In this document: positions 8,696 through 17,043 of the stretch, piece after piece | Numbering within the stretch: the first letter of the stretch is position 1 | Layout of the letters: each line of letters begins with the position of its first letter | Assembly: GCA_023715865.1 (NCBI GenBank) | Contig: JAMBOW010000007.1 | Coordinates: 176,535 to 240,534, forward strand | Direction of reading: 5' to 3' | Source: Neobacillus mesonae | Lineage (GTDB): Bacteria; Bacillota; Bacilli; Paenibacillales; Paenibacillaceae | DNA length: 64,000 bases | Made by a program: the position numbers and the translations under genes | The notes under the pieces: generated by a model | Database searches by the model: none | Seen by the model: only the letters and a program-made list of their open reading frames with translations | What the model was told of the DNA's origin: nothing

Positions 8696-9499
8696 TCACC
8701 TTCCATCTTTCGGTGCTGATTGACCGATCATCGCAATACGGCCTCCATAGGTCTCTTGCAGCAAATCGGAAGTAAAGGTTTCTTCTGTCGGTCCGGCAGC
8801 GACCAGCCTGCCGTTGATCAAAAGCACATGATCAAAATATTCTTCAACTGTCGCCAGATCATGATGTACGACAAGTACAGTCTTGCCCTGATTTTTAAGA
8901 GCCTCTAGCAGAGCGATAATCGCCTTCTCGGTCGTTGCATCAACCCCTGCAAACGGTTCATCCATAAAATAAATATCTGCATTTTGGGCAAGCGCTCTAG
9001 CTAAAAAGACACGCTGCTGCTGTCCTCCAGAAAGCTGACTGATCTGACGGCTGCTGAAATCCGCCATTCCCACCTTGTTCAAGCATTCCAAGGCAAGCTC
9101 TTTTTCTTTCTTGCCTGGCCTTTTAAACCATCCAAGCTGTCCGTACTGTCCCATCATTACGACATCCAGAGCATTCGTCGGGAAATCCCAATCCACGGAC
9201 TCCCGCTGCGGCACGTAGCCGATCCGTTTACGCTGCTCTTTGTAAGACTTACCGTAAATGCGCACATCACCGCTAATCATTGGAACAAGTCCAAGGGAGG
9301 CCTTGATCAACGTTGATTTGCCCGCCCCGTTTGGTCCCAAGATCCCGATCAGCTTGCCTTCTGGTACACTGAAGGTTACTTCCCTCAGCACTGGTTTTTT
9401 GTGATATGCAACAGCCAGGTCGTGAACGGAGAATGGAATATGGTCGCCGCTCTGAAAATGATCTAAGCCTAATTGCTTTTCATAAGATTGTAAACTCAT
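8696..9499 (-). CDS. Mn/Zn ABC transporter ATP-binding protein
   Basis: A 267-residue ABC ATPase. It has Walker A GPNGAGKST (near residue 56), signature LSGGQQQR, Walker B IYFMDEPFAGVD and an H-loop LVVHHDL. Gene order (binding protein, ATPase, permease, permease) is the order of B. subtilis mntABCD and of tro/znu-like operons. The start ATG at 9499 has AAAGGAG about 11 bases upstream. The ATPase energises uptake of a divalent transition metal at the cytoplasmic face of the two permeases. Confidence 0.95.
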   Translation of the reverse strand: MSLQSYEKQLGLDHFQSGDHIPFSVHDLAVAYHKKPVLREVTFSVPEGKLIGILGPNGAGKSTLIKASLGLVPMISGDVRIYGKSYKEQRKRIGYVPQRESVDWDFPTNALDVVMMGQYGQLGWFKRPGKKEKELALECLNKVGMADFSSRQISQLSGGQQQRVFLARALAQNADIYFMDEPFAGVDATTEKAIIALLEALKNQGKTVLVVHHDLATVEEYFDHVLLINGRLVAAGPTEETFTSDLLQETYGGRIAMIGQSAPKDGR

Positions 9500-9552
9500 A
9501 CTTGCTCAACTCCTTTTACAGCCATAGGCCCGTTAATATTATGAGAAGACAT

Positions 9553-10521
9553 CTATTTCAGGGCTTCTACAATCGTTGTCGTATTATGTCTTACCATTCC
9601 GATGTAAGTTCCCTCTTCTGTTCCCTCTGGACCCATGGCATCGGAGAACAGCTCGCCGCCGATCGTTACGGTATGGCCCTTCTCTTTCGCTCCCTCAACA
9701 ATGGCTTCCATTGCTTTAGGCGAAATACTGGACTCTACGAAAACCGCCTTAATTTTGTTCTCTACAAGGAAGTCTCGAAGCAAGCTGACATCACTCGCTC
9801 CAGCTTCAGCTGATGTGCTGATCCCCTGAAGTCCCATCACTTCAATTCCATATGCCTCACCGTAATATCCAAATGCATCATGGGCAGTGACAAGCACTCT
9901 GGACTGTTCAGGAATGGAAGCAATTTGCGTTTTCACTTCATCATGTAAAGTCTTCAGTTCTTCAATATAAGCATCCGCTTGTTCGTTATATGCGGCGGTG
10001 TTGTCCGGATCTTCTTCAATCAGTGCATTGCGGATGGTATCTGTTACCTGAATCCATTTCTCAACATCAAACCATATATGCGGGTCAGCCTCCTCACTAT
10101 CACCATAAGGCACCATCAGCAGCTCGCTTTCCGGAATGTCCTTGGTAACCTGAATCACTGGCTTGGCTTTGCCTATGTTGATTAAAATATCGGACATCTT
10201 TCCTTCAAGATGCAGACCGTTGTAAAGAATAACATCCGCGGATTCCAGCTTCTGAATATCTCCTTGTGAAGCTTTATATAAATGCGGGTCAACTCCAGGT
10301 CCCATCAGTCCTGTCACTTCAACAAGCTCACCGCCAACTTCGCGTGCTGCATCTGCGATCATCCCTGTGGTCGTTGTAATTTGGAGCTTATCATTAGCAG
10401 ATGATGAATTGCTCTCCGAGGAATCCCCGCATGCTGCTAACATCAACATGGAACTGGCTACTGCAGCTATCGTGATCACTCTGTACAGTTTGCTCCTCTT
10501 TTTACCCGTAAGTTTTATCAT
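9553..10521 (-). CDS. Metal-binding lipoprotein of ABC transporter (cluster A-I, MntA/TroA type)
   Basis: A 322-residue lipoprotein with lipobox LMLAAC near residue 28. It has the metal-ligand histidines of cluster A-I proteins: H in GVDPHLYKAS, H in ADPHIWFDVEKW, H in LVTAHDAFGYY and the acidic ligand in VFVESSISPKAM. There is no histidine-rich loop, which favours manganese over high-affinity zinc ZnuA types; this is an inference. The start is moved to 10521 because AAGGGGAG precedes that ATG, whereas the frame is open to 10563 without a ribosome site. It is the first gene of the operon. Confidence 0.92.
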   Translation of the reverse strand: MIKLTGKKRSKLYRVITIAAVASSMLMLAACGDSSESNSSSANDKLQITTTTGMIADAAREVGGELVEVTGLMGPGVDPHLYKASQGDIQKLESADVILYNGLHLEGKMSDILINIGKAKPVIQVTKDIPESELLMVPYGDSEEADPHIWFDVEKWIQVTDTIRNALIEEDPDNTAAYNEQADAYIEELKTLHDEVKTQIASIPEQSRVLVTAHDAFGYYGEAYGIEVMGLQGISTSAEAGASDVSLLRDFLVENKIKAVFVESSISPKAMEAIVEGAKEKGHTVTIGGELFSDAMGPEGTEEGTYIGMVRHNTTTIVEALK

Positions 10522-10570
10522 TGTTCTCTTCTCCCCTTCTCCCATTTTTAAATATTGGATCAAACGTAAT

Positions 10571-10613
10571 GTTGATCAATCAACTTAGCATATAGCCAAG
10601 TTATTTAACTTAG
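10571..10613 (-). promoter_or_regulatory. Palindromes upstream of metal ABC operon, candidate metalloregulator operator
   Basis: Two dyads sit 50-90 bases before the first gene: GTTGATCAATCAAC at 10571-10584 (nearly perfect) and AAGTTATTTAACTT at 10598-10611 (arms AAGTT/AACTT). The heptamer AACTTAG recurs at 10582 and 10607, 25 bp apart. A weak -35/-10 pair (TTTACT, 17 bp, TATATG) lies around them on the minus strand. A DtxR-family MntR or Fur-family repressor would be expected for such an operon. The sequences do not exactly match consensus operators that I know. Confidence 0.45.
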
Positions 10614-10692
10614 TAAAATAATTTTGTACATGCACCCTTTTATTTTATCAACACAATAATGTTTCCTTAGTGCAAATTCTATTTGACACAAA

Positions 10693-10721
10693 ACAAAAAA
10701 GCAAGAGAATTTTTCTCCTGC
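10693..10721 (-). terminator. Second of two tandem terminators after the distal PBP gene
   Basis: On the minus strand GCAGGAGAA pairs with TTCTCTTGC (one G-U), followed by TTTTTTG. It lies 30 bases beyond the first terminator and before the metal operon promoter, so it may prevent read-through from the PBP genes into that operon. Confidence 0.82.
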
Positions 10722-10751
10722 TCGTACTTTTTTGTAAGTTAGAAACCTGAA

Positions 10752-10796
10752 AAACAAAAAAATAAGCTGCCGAGAATCTCTATCTCGGCAGCTTAT
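10752..10796 (-). terminator. First terminator after the distal PBP gene
   Basis: A 13-bp stem (ATAAGCTGCCGAG with its complement, 10762-10796) followed on the minus strand by seven T. This is a very strong intrinsic terminator 25 bases after the PBP stop. Confidence 0.95.
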
Positions 10797-10821
10797 CCGC
10801 CCTGAGCGGACGTCAAATTCA

Positions 10822-12852
10822 TTATTCTTCTGTCGTATCTTCTTCAGACTGCTGTTTGCCTTTTGGCACACCGTCCAAACCGTATTCTTGATCATAAGCA
10901 TCAAAGATTTTACGTGCAATCGGGGCAGCACTGCTGGAACCGAATCCACCCTCTGGTACGACCACTGCAACAGCCAGCTTCGGATTATCACGCGGTGCAA
11001 ACGCAATAAATACCCCGTTATCCACGATTGCACTATGTCCGTCATACCAAATTTGCTGCTGTGATGTACCTGTTTTGCGGGCAAAATCATATGGGAATCC
11101 TGAGAACGCCATACTGACGTCAGTGTTCATTCCCCGATGGATTGTATTCCAATAAGATTCATCAAAGTCAACTTCGTTAAGGACCTTAGGTTCAACTTCC
11201 TTAACGACATTGCCCTCGGCATCCCGGATTTCCTTGACCAAATGCGGCTCCATCCGTTTGCCCTTGTTAGCCAGCATTGTAGCGTATTGTGCAAGCTGCA
11301 TTGTTGTATATTTACCCTGCTGCCCGAATGAAGCAAAGGCAAGTCTTGCAAGAGCTGTCTCGTTCTCATTCGTATATTCAAGATATCCTTCATATTCCTT
11401 CGGCAAATCTACGCCTGTCTCTACTCCAAGGCCAAATTCCTTCATGTACTTATCCCAAACGTCAGTGCCCTCACTGCCATACTCTTTCCACAGCTTCTCT
11501 CCAATCATATCGACCATAAAGGCATTAGAGGAGTGCTCAATTGCAGTTGCAGCGGTGAGCGCTCCATACACATGACCTGAGGAGTTGCGGACACTGGAAT
11601 CATCTCGTCCGAAATAAGCTATACCTCGGTCTTGATAAACCGTTGAGGATGTAAAGAAGCCCTCTTTAAGACCAATAAGTACGCTAAGCGGTTTAACCGT
11701 AGAACCTAGCAGCACGGTCGACTCTGGATGTCTTCCCGTATCATCCGGCGGGAAGGATTCCACCGTCCCGTTCCGGTAAATATATTTCACCTTATCATAA
11801 TCCCACGTTTCATTCGGGTCATAATCCGGCATGCTCGCCATGGCTACCACATTACCTGTATCTACTTCCATCGCAACAGCAAAGCCTGTCTTCGCATTCG
11901 GATGGAGCTTACCGGATACCGGATTTTTGTGAAGCCAATCGAGCTGATCCATAATAGCGCCTTCCGTAGCAACCTGGACTTCTTTATTGATTGTTGAAAT
12001 CAGGTTATGGCCTTTCTCCGGCGGCTGAATTACCGTTCCTTCTTCCGGCAAATTCAACGGATTGATCGGAATTTGGCTGTAGCCGGCCTTACCGCGCAGC
12101 TCATTTTGATATTGTCTCTCCAGACCATCCACTCCAACATACTCAAGCTCGGAGTATACAAGTCCTGGATCGATTTGACTGCTGTTCTCCTTATCGATCG
12201 CATCATATTCAGACAACGTCTTGGACGTCTTGAATGTCTTAAGATAGCCGATTGCTTGTACAGCTACCGAATCCTCGTCGTATTTACGCACGGTTTCCTC
12301 AATGACGCTGACACCTGGGAACTCTGTCTTATGCTGCATGAAATAAGCAATTTCTTCCTCGGATAAATCGCTCTTAATCAGTCTCGGCGTATATCCGTGG
12401 GTTTGACGGTAGTTAAGATCCATTTCCTTAATAATATCGTCGACCGTCATTGGCTCTCTATTCTTATCCCCGTATTTATCAAAGACTTCGGCAAGCTTCT
12501 CTGCCATTTCTACCGCCTCGGCATGATTCGGATTCTCAGACCCGTTCGTCGGTTCACTGTAATTTTTATAAAGCGTAATATACAGCGATTGAATCGGCTC
12601 CGAATAGGCAAGCTTCGTCTCCCCGGTCGCATCGAAAATCGTTCCTCGCACTGGAAGCAAAGGAATGCTCTTCGTCACACTGCTGCTTTCCTGCTGAGCA
12701 AGCACCGGGCCTTCAACAAACTGCAGCACCGCCAGTCTAATAATAATGATGGAAAATATGAGAAAAGAGCTAAAAAAGAAAAAGTTTAATCGAAAACTAA
12801 ACCGGCGCTTATTCGACAGTTCTTCCTTTTCATGGTTTTGCTGCTGTGCCAT
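10822..12852 (-). CDS. Class B penicillin-binding protein (transpeptidase), copy 2
   Basis: A 676-residue bitopic membrane transpeptidase. It has one N-terminal helix (about 25-45), then a PBP dimer/pedestal domain with RGTIFD near residue 70. The transpeptidase domain has S-x-x-K at S384 (STVKP), SSN in the second motif and K593-T-G. It crosslinks peptidoglycan. The closest functional group is the PBP2a/PbpH elongation enzymes of B. subtilis (about 700 residues), but no ortholog name is assigned. It is a paralog of the next gene upstream (13062-15104), with matching motifs and similar length. A terminator between the two suggests that it has its own promoter. The C-terminus is acidic (QQSEEDTTEE). 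Confidence 0.93.
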   Translation of the reverse strand: MAQQQNHEKEELSNKRRFSFRLNFFFFSSFLIFSIIIIRLAVLQFVEGPVLAQQESSSVTKSIPLLPVRGTIFDATGETKLAYSEPIQSLYITLYKNYSEPTNGSENPNHAEAVEMAEKLAEVFDKYGDKNREPMTVDDIIKEMDLNYRQTHGYTPRLIKSDLSEEEIAYFMQHKTEFPGVSVIEETVRKYDEDSVAVQAIGYLKTFKTSKTLSEYDAIDKENSSQIDPGLVYSELEYVGVDGLERQYQNELRGKAGYSQIPINPLNLPEEGTVIQPPEKGHNLISTINKEVQVATEGAIMDQLDWLHKNPVSGKLHPNAKTGFAVAMEVDTGNVVAMASMPDYDPNETWDYDKVKYIYRNGTVESFPPDDTGRHPESTVLLGSTVKPLSVLIGLKEGFFTSSTVYQDRGIAYFGRDDSSVRNSSGHVYGALTAATAIEHSSNAFMVDMIGEKLWKEYGSEGTDVWDKYMKEFGLGVETGVDLPKEYEGYLEYTNENETALARLAFASFGQQGKYTTMQLAQYATMLANKGKRMEPHLVKEIRDAEGNVVKEVEPKVLNEVDFDESYWNTIHRGMNTDVSMAFSGFPYDFARKTGTSQQQIWYDGHSAIVDNGVFIAFAPRDNPKLAVAVVVPEGGFGSSSAAPIARKIFDAYDQEYGLDGVPKGKQQSEEDTTEE

Positions 12853-12972
12853 ACATTACCTCGCTTTGTCTTTCTTTCGGAATTAAATATAAATCCATAT
12901 TCATTGTATTCATTCTACCATAACTGCACTTTGAATTTCTCTCCTGCCGGTTACAATTTCGTCATAGAACGA

Positions 12973-13016
12973 CAAAAACAGCGTGCCTCTGTCAAAACCA
13001 AGCAGACACGCTGTTC
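12973..13016 (-). terminator. Terminator between the two PBP genes
   Basis: On the minus strand AACAGCGTG pairs with CACGCTGTT across a loop that includes CT/AG pairs, followed by TTTTTG. It separates the proximal PBP gene from the distal one. Confidence 0.85.
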
Positions 13017-13061
13017 TCTATTCATCCTGCTGCCCTGCCCTCAAGCAAGAGCACCTTATTA

Positions 13062-15104
13062 TTACTCAGACTCATCCGCTGCTGTATCCTCGCCTTTAGG
13101 CGTACCCGTAAGCCCAATATACTTGTCGTACGCATCGTATATTTTTCTTGCGACGGGAGCTGCGCTGTTGGAGCCGTACTTTCCTTCCGGAATGACAACC
13201 GCGATCGCCAGCTTCGGATTCTCACGCGGAGCGAAAGTAATAAATACACCGTTCTCGACAAGTTCTCCTCCTACGCTCTGCTGGGATGTGCCTGTTTTGC
13301 GGGCATAGTCGTAAGGGAAATTCTCAAAACCCTGAACGTTACTGTTCATTCCCTTTTTAATTTCCTCCCAGTAGGCATCATCGATATCAACCGTGTTGAG
13401 AATTTCTGCACCAAATTCCTTGACTACATTACCGTCGGCATCCGTAATCTTGCTGGCGATTTGTGGCTTCAGGCGTTTGCCTTCATTCGCGAGCATGGCG
13501 GTATACTGTGCCAGCTGCAAGGTTGTATATTTACCCTGCTGTCCAAAAGAAGCATAAGCCAGAGCAGATTGTGTACCTGTATTTTCCTGCTCATTAATAT
13601 ACTCGCGCAAACCTGTTTGCTCGCCAGGCAGCCCGCTTTCTGTGCTGACGCCAAGCCCGAACTGCTCCATGTAATTGTCCCACACTTCAACACCATCGGT
13701 ATTATATTTATCAAACAGCTTATTCGCCACCATCTCAACCATAAAGGCGTTGGAGGAATGCTCGATAGCCGAAGAAGGATCAATTAAACCATATTGATGA
13801 TTGCTGGAATTTCGTACACTTGTTTCGTAACCCTTTTTACCGAATTTCCCCACACCTGTATCATTATAGACCGTCGATGTTGTAAACAGGCCTTCATTAA
13901 GACCAATTAATACGGATAAAGGCTTGATGACTGAACCAAGCAGTACGGTTGAAGAAGGATGCTTGTAGCTCTCCTCCTGACTTCCGTAGGACTGATATAC
14001 CTCGCGAATGGCACCATTCGAGGAATACGGCGAAATTTTATTAATTTCCTCCTGGGATTTACTGCCTTCTGACCACACATTGGAGTCATAGTCCGGCATG
14101 CTCGCCATAGCTACAATTTGTCCAGTATCCACTTCCATGGCGACAGCAAATCCAGTTTTGGCATTCGGTGCATTGACTGCAGAGTTGCTTGTTGTCCGCA
14201 AATACTCGAGCTGATCCGTAATCGCCTGCTCTGTTGCCAGCTGCACATTTTTATTAATGGAGAGCCATACATTGTTGCCTTTATCAGGCGGAGTTAAGGT
14301 GGCCTCTCCTGAAATGCGATTTTGCGAATCAACCGGGAACGTCTTTAATCCCTTCGTTCCGCGCAGTTCCTCTTGGAACATCAGCTCGACTCCGTCATAG
14401 CCGACATCTTCATTATCCAGATACTGAAGTGCAGGATCCGTTTCTTCCTTGGATTTGATATAAAAATCAATACCGTAATCCGGATCTATAACGGAACGGA
14501 AAGGCTTCATATATCCGACAGTCTGAACTGCAACCGTATCCTTGTCATAATGACGGATGTTCTCCTCTACTACTTCAGCATTTGGAAATTCATCTTTATG
14601 AGATAAGAAGTAGGCAATCTCTTTATTTGTAAGATCTGTTTTGATTCTGCGCGGTGTATATCCATAATTTTGCCGATAGGTTATATCGAGCGCTTTTTCT
14701 ATTTCTTCCTCTGTCATCCTGCTCTCCGTATCGCCATATTTATCAAAAACAGCTTTTAAATCGGCGATCATGCGATCAAGCTCAGCCCTGTTCTCTTCAA
14801 GACTGTAGTTCTTATCAAGGCTTATATACAGAGATTGGGTTGAGGAAGAATATGCAATCCGGCTCTCCCCGGTCGAATCAAAAATGGTCCCCCGAATGGG
14901 TGCTATGGATACACTTTTTGTAGCAATCCCGGCTTCTTCCTGCTGTAATGTAGACCCCTGTACCAGCTGCAAATATGCCAGTCTTACGATCAACACAGTA
15001 AATATAAGAAATGTCGCAAGAAAAAAAACATTTAACCTAAAGGCAAAGCTCTTCTCTTTTTTGATATCTTGATCAAGATACGAAGCCATCTCCTCTTTGT
15101 TCAT
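13062..15104 (-). CDS. Class B penicillin-binding protein (transpeptidase), copy 1
   Basis: A 680-residue paralog of the downstream PBP with the same plan: one N-terminal membrane helix (about 20-42), RGTIFD, pedestal domain, S391-V-I-K, SSN and K603-T-G. The start at 15104 is chosen because AAAGGG lies 10 bases upstream and because it matches the paralog's N-terminal length; the frame is open to 15182. It starts 46 bases after the transglutaminase-like gene, so the two are probably co-transcribed. The tandem pair recalls the redundant PbpA/PbpH pair of B. subtilis, which are not adjacent there. Confidence 0.93.
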   Translation of the reverse strand: MNKEEMASYLDQDIKKEKSFAFRLNVFFLATFLIFTVLIVRLAYLQLVQGSTLQQEEAGIATKSVSIAPIRGTIFDSTGESRIAYSSSTQSLYISLDKNYSLEENRAELDRMIADLKAVFDKYGDTESRMTEEEIEKALDITYRQNYGYTPRRIKTDLTNKEIAYFLSHKDEFPNAEVVEENIRHYDKDTVAVQTVGYMKPFRSVIDPDYGIDFYIKSKEETDPALQYLDNEDVGYDGVELMFQEELRGTKGLKTFPVDSQNRISGEATLTPPDKGNNVWLSINKNVQLATEQAITDQLEYLRTTSNSAVNAPNAKTGFAVAMEVDTGQIVAMASMPDYDSNVWSEGSKSQEEINKISPYSSNGAIREVYQSYGSQEESYKHPSSTVLLGSVIKPLSVLIGLNEGLFTTSTVYNDTGVGKFGKKGYETSVRNSSNHQYGLIDPSSAIEHSSNAFMVEMVANKLFDKYNTDGVEVWDNYMEQFGLGVSTESGLPGEQTGLREYINEQENTGTQSALAYASFGQQGKYTTLQLAQYTAMLANEGKRLKPQIASKITDADGNVVKEFGAEILNTVDIDDAYWEEIKKGMNSNVQGFENFPYDYARKTGTSQQSVGGELVENGVFITFAPRENPKLAIAVVIPEGKYGSNSAAPVARKIYDAYDKYIGLTGTPKGEDTAADESE

Positions 15105-15150
15105 TATGCTACTACCCTTTCTTGCTTTGAAAAATTTCAATCCATTCGAT

Positions 15151-16290
15151 TTAGACCGTCTGATCCTTAATGTGAGTATCATAGAAATTTGGCGGATTAA
15201 ACCAATCTCCGCTATTTGCCCATGTCGGGTCTAGTGGTACCCATTTACCCGTCTCGCTTAAATAAACTTCATTCCATGCATGAGCGCCATAGCCGCCTTG
15301 TCCGTTATATCCGAGTCCAGTAACCACTCTGACATCGAGATCCTGTGATCTCGCCATTACGGCATATAATCTGGCATAGTCGATGCACACACCCATCATC
15401 GTATCAAACGTATCCTGAGGGGTCTGCTCATTCCAAATTCCCCGCTGCTCATAATCATCCACTTTACCGTAATCATACTCTACTCTTGTACCGACCCATT
15501 TATATAGAGCCCTCGCTTTCTCTTCATCGGTTGAAGCTCCCTCGACGACCTTAGCTGCCGCCCCTTCAATATTCTGAGGAATATTATGGTCAATGACCTC
15601 ATATCTGCGGCTCATAATTCCGTTTAGCTCTTTTTGGGCAGCCTGGCTTATGACCGGAAGCTTGTCCTTAATCAGTGTGCCTGAAATAGGCTCAATCACG
15701 GATTTCGCCCCCTGCTGATACATTGGAGATGATTCAACATAGTTGCTGAATGAACTGCCCGGATAAAGACTCACGACAATGAACAGTAAGGCAATCACGA
15801 GCACACATCTTGCCACACCGACAATGGTACCGAAGCCTGCTCCGATGAGCCGGCTGAATACACCGGGATTCTTACGCGATTCACCCGGCGAAAGTCCACG
15901 GAACAGTCCGCTCACCAAGCTTAGAATAAACCGGATAATGCTGTAGCTGATCATAAAGAGCACGGCAAACCGCATCAGCGGAAAGTCCGTTAGAGCCGTA
16001 ATGACGGTGTAATAAATCTGCTCCCACACGCTTAAGTCCCGGTTAGGCATAGACTCGCTATAACCGGAGAGCCAGGACTGTACAGCAGGAGAGAGTTTAA
16101 AGGATAATAAGAAGGCTGACACTATCGCGATAATCGTAAATATGCCTTCTGTTATGAGATTAACCAGCGTTCCTGCAGATCGCGATGCTCCCCTAAAGAA
16201 GCCCTGCAATAGAGACACGAGGATGATGACGATGAGAATGAGAGAAATGATGTTCCCATCCTTCACACTGTCAATCCAAGTTTCAAACAT
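15151..16290 (-). CDS. Membrane protein with C-terminal transglutaminase-like domain
   Basis: A 379-residue protein with about five N-terminal membrane helices (residues 15-180), including a stretch resembling CvpA-type proteins. A soluble domain follows at 230-379. That domain has the transglutaminase/protease-fold triad: C302 in GVCIDYARL, H337 in GAHAWNEV and D354 in PLDPTW. Similar folds act as peptidases or amidases as well as crosslinkers, so the reaction is not predictable. It precedes the two PBPs and the three probably work at the cell surface; this is an inference from order. A ribosome site AGGTGA is close to the ATG. Confidence 0.82.
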   Translation of the reverse strand: MFETWIDSVKDGNIISLILIVIILVSLLQGFFRGASRSAGTLVNLITEGIFTIIAIVSAFLLSFKLSPAVQSWLSGYSESMPNRDLSVWEQIYYTVITALTDFPLMRFAVLFMISYSIIRFILSLVSGLFRGLSPGESRKNPGVFSRLIGAGFGTIVGVARCVLVIALLFIVVSLYPGSSFSNYVESSPMYQQGAKSVIEPISGTLIKDKLPVISQAAQKELNGIMSRRYEVIDHNIPQNIEGAAAKVVEGASTDEEKARALYKWVGTRVEYDYGKVDDYEQRGIWNEQTPQDTFDTMMGVCIDYARLYAVMARSQDLDVRVVTGLGYNGQGGYGAHAWNEVYLSETGKWVPLDPTWANSGDWFNPPNFYDTHIKDQTV

Positions 16291-16307
16291 ATTTCACCTG
16301 CTTTCTC

Positions 16308-16336
16308 TTGCTAAATATTGCTAAATATTGCTAAAT
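16308..16336. repeat. 10-bp tandem repeat, 2.9 copies, upstream of the transglutaminase-like gene
   Basis: The unit TTGCTAAATA occurs at 16308, 16318 and 16328, the last copy diverging at its tenth base. It lies in the 73-base gap between the small membrane gene and the ribosome site of the downstream gene. The period equals about one turn of DNA. Confidence 0.9.
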
Positions 16337-16363
16337 CTTTCAAAAACCCTAACCATTCTTAAA

Positions 16364-16801
16364 TTAATGGTTTTGAGCTGTTTCCATGAACAGCTTAACT
16401 GTATCGTTCACGCTCCACTCTCCAAGTGACACGCCGCGAACAGATACTTTAACCTTGTCTTCCCCCTGTTTACCGCTCACTTCCACGTTCGGGCTTGTGA
16501 TCGTAAAGGTGCCATCCTCATTCACCACATATTCCGCTTTTTCAGCCTCTTTCTGCATCAGCTCGGCAGCTTCTGCTTTCAGCGTATCCATGGTGCTTGC
16601 GCTGACATCACTGACGACGGTTTTGATTTGTTCAAAGGAAACACCGCTGTATATGATAAGCGCGGCAACAATGACGATCACAATCGCCCATTTTAATACC
16701 GTTCTCACCACATTTAATACGACAAACAACAGGATCAGCCCGATCACGATGACGAGCCAATTCTGCGAAATAAATTCTTTCCACACTTCAATATCCATCA
16801 C
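16364..16801 (-). CDS. Small membrane protein of unknown function
   Basis: A protein of about 145 residues with two close N-terminal membrane helices (about 14-52, rich in V and I). A charged helical stretch (Q-K-E-A-E-K-A) follows, then a C-terminal segment with beta propensity ending FMETAQNH. I do not recognise the family. The start is GTG at 16801, or the adjacent ATG at 16798; a GGGAG lies upstream. It heads the transglutaminase-like/PBP cluster, which hints at an envelope role. Confidence 0.75.
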   Translation of the reverse strand: MMDIEVWKEFISQNWLVIVIGLILLFVVLNVVRTVLKWAIVIVIVAALIIYSGVSFEQIKTVVSDVSASTMDTLKAEAAELMQKEAEKAEYVVNEDGTFTITSPNVEVSGKQGEDKVKVSVRGVSLGEWSVNDTVKLFMETAQNH

Positions 16802-17043
16802 TTTGAATCACACTCCCGATTCTTCTATCTAAACTATATCGGTCAGTCCACGATCTAATGCATCAAAACCTCTTGCTCTTAACTGCTGTCGTCAATCTCC
16901 CGAATATTATACATGATTACCGATACCCATGTCATATAAGCCCTCCCATAAGGAAAAAAACGGTATAAGACACCCCTGTCCAGCGTACAAGTATATCAAT
17001 GTGCTTTAAGCTGATTAACACGAATAAGGGAGGTGCTGTTCGC

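Noticed and set aside
10605..11090. 161-codon minus-strand ORF running out of the distal PBP gene
   Set aside because: It is out of frame with the PBP and passes through two terminators; a shadow frame.
16308..16336. CRISPR-like array
   Set aside because: The 10-bp units are directly adjacent with no spacers; a simple tandem repeat.
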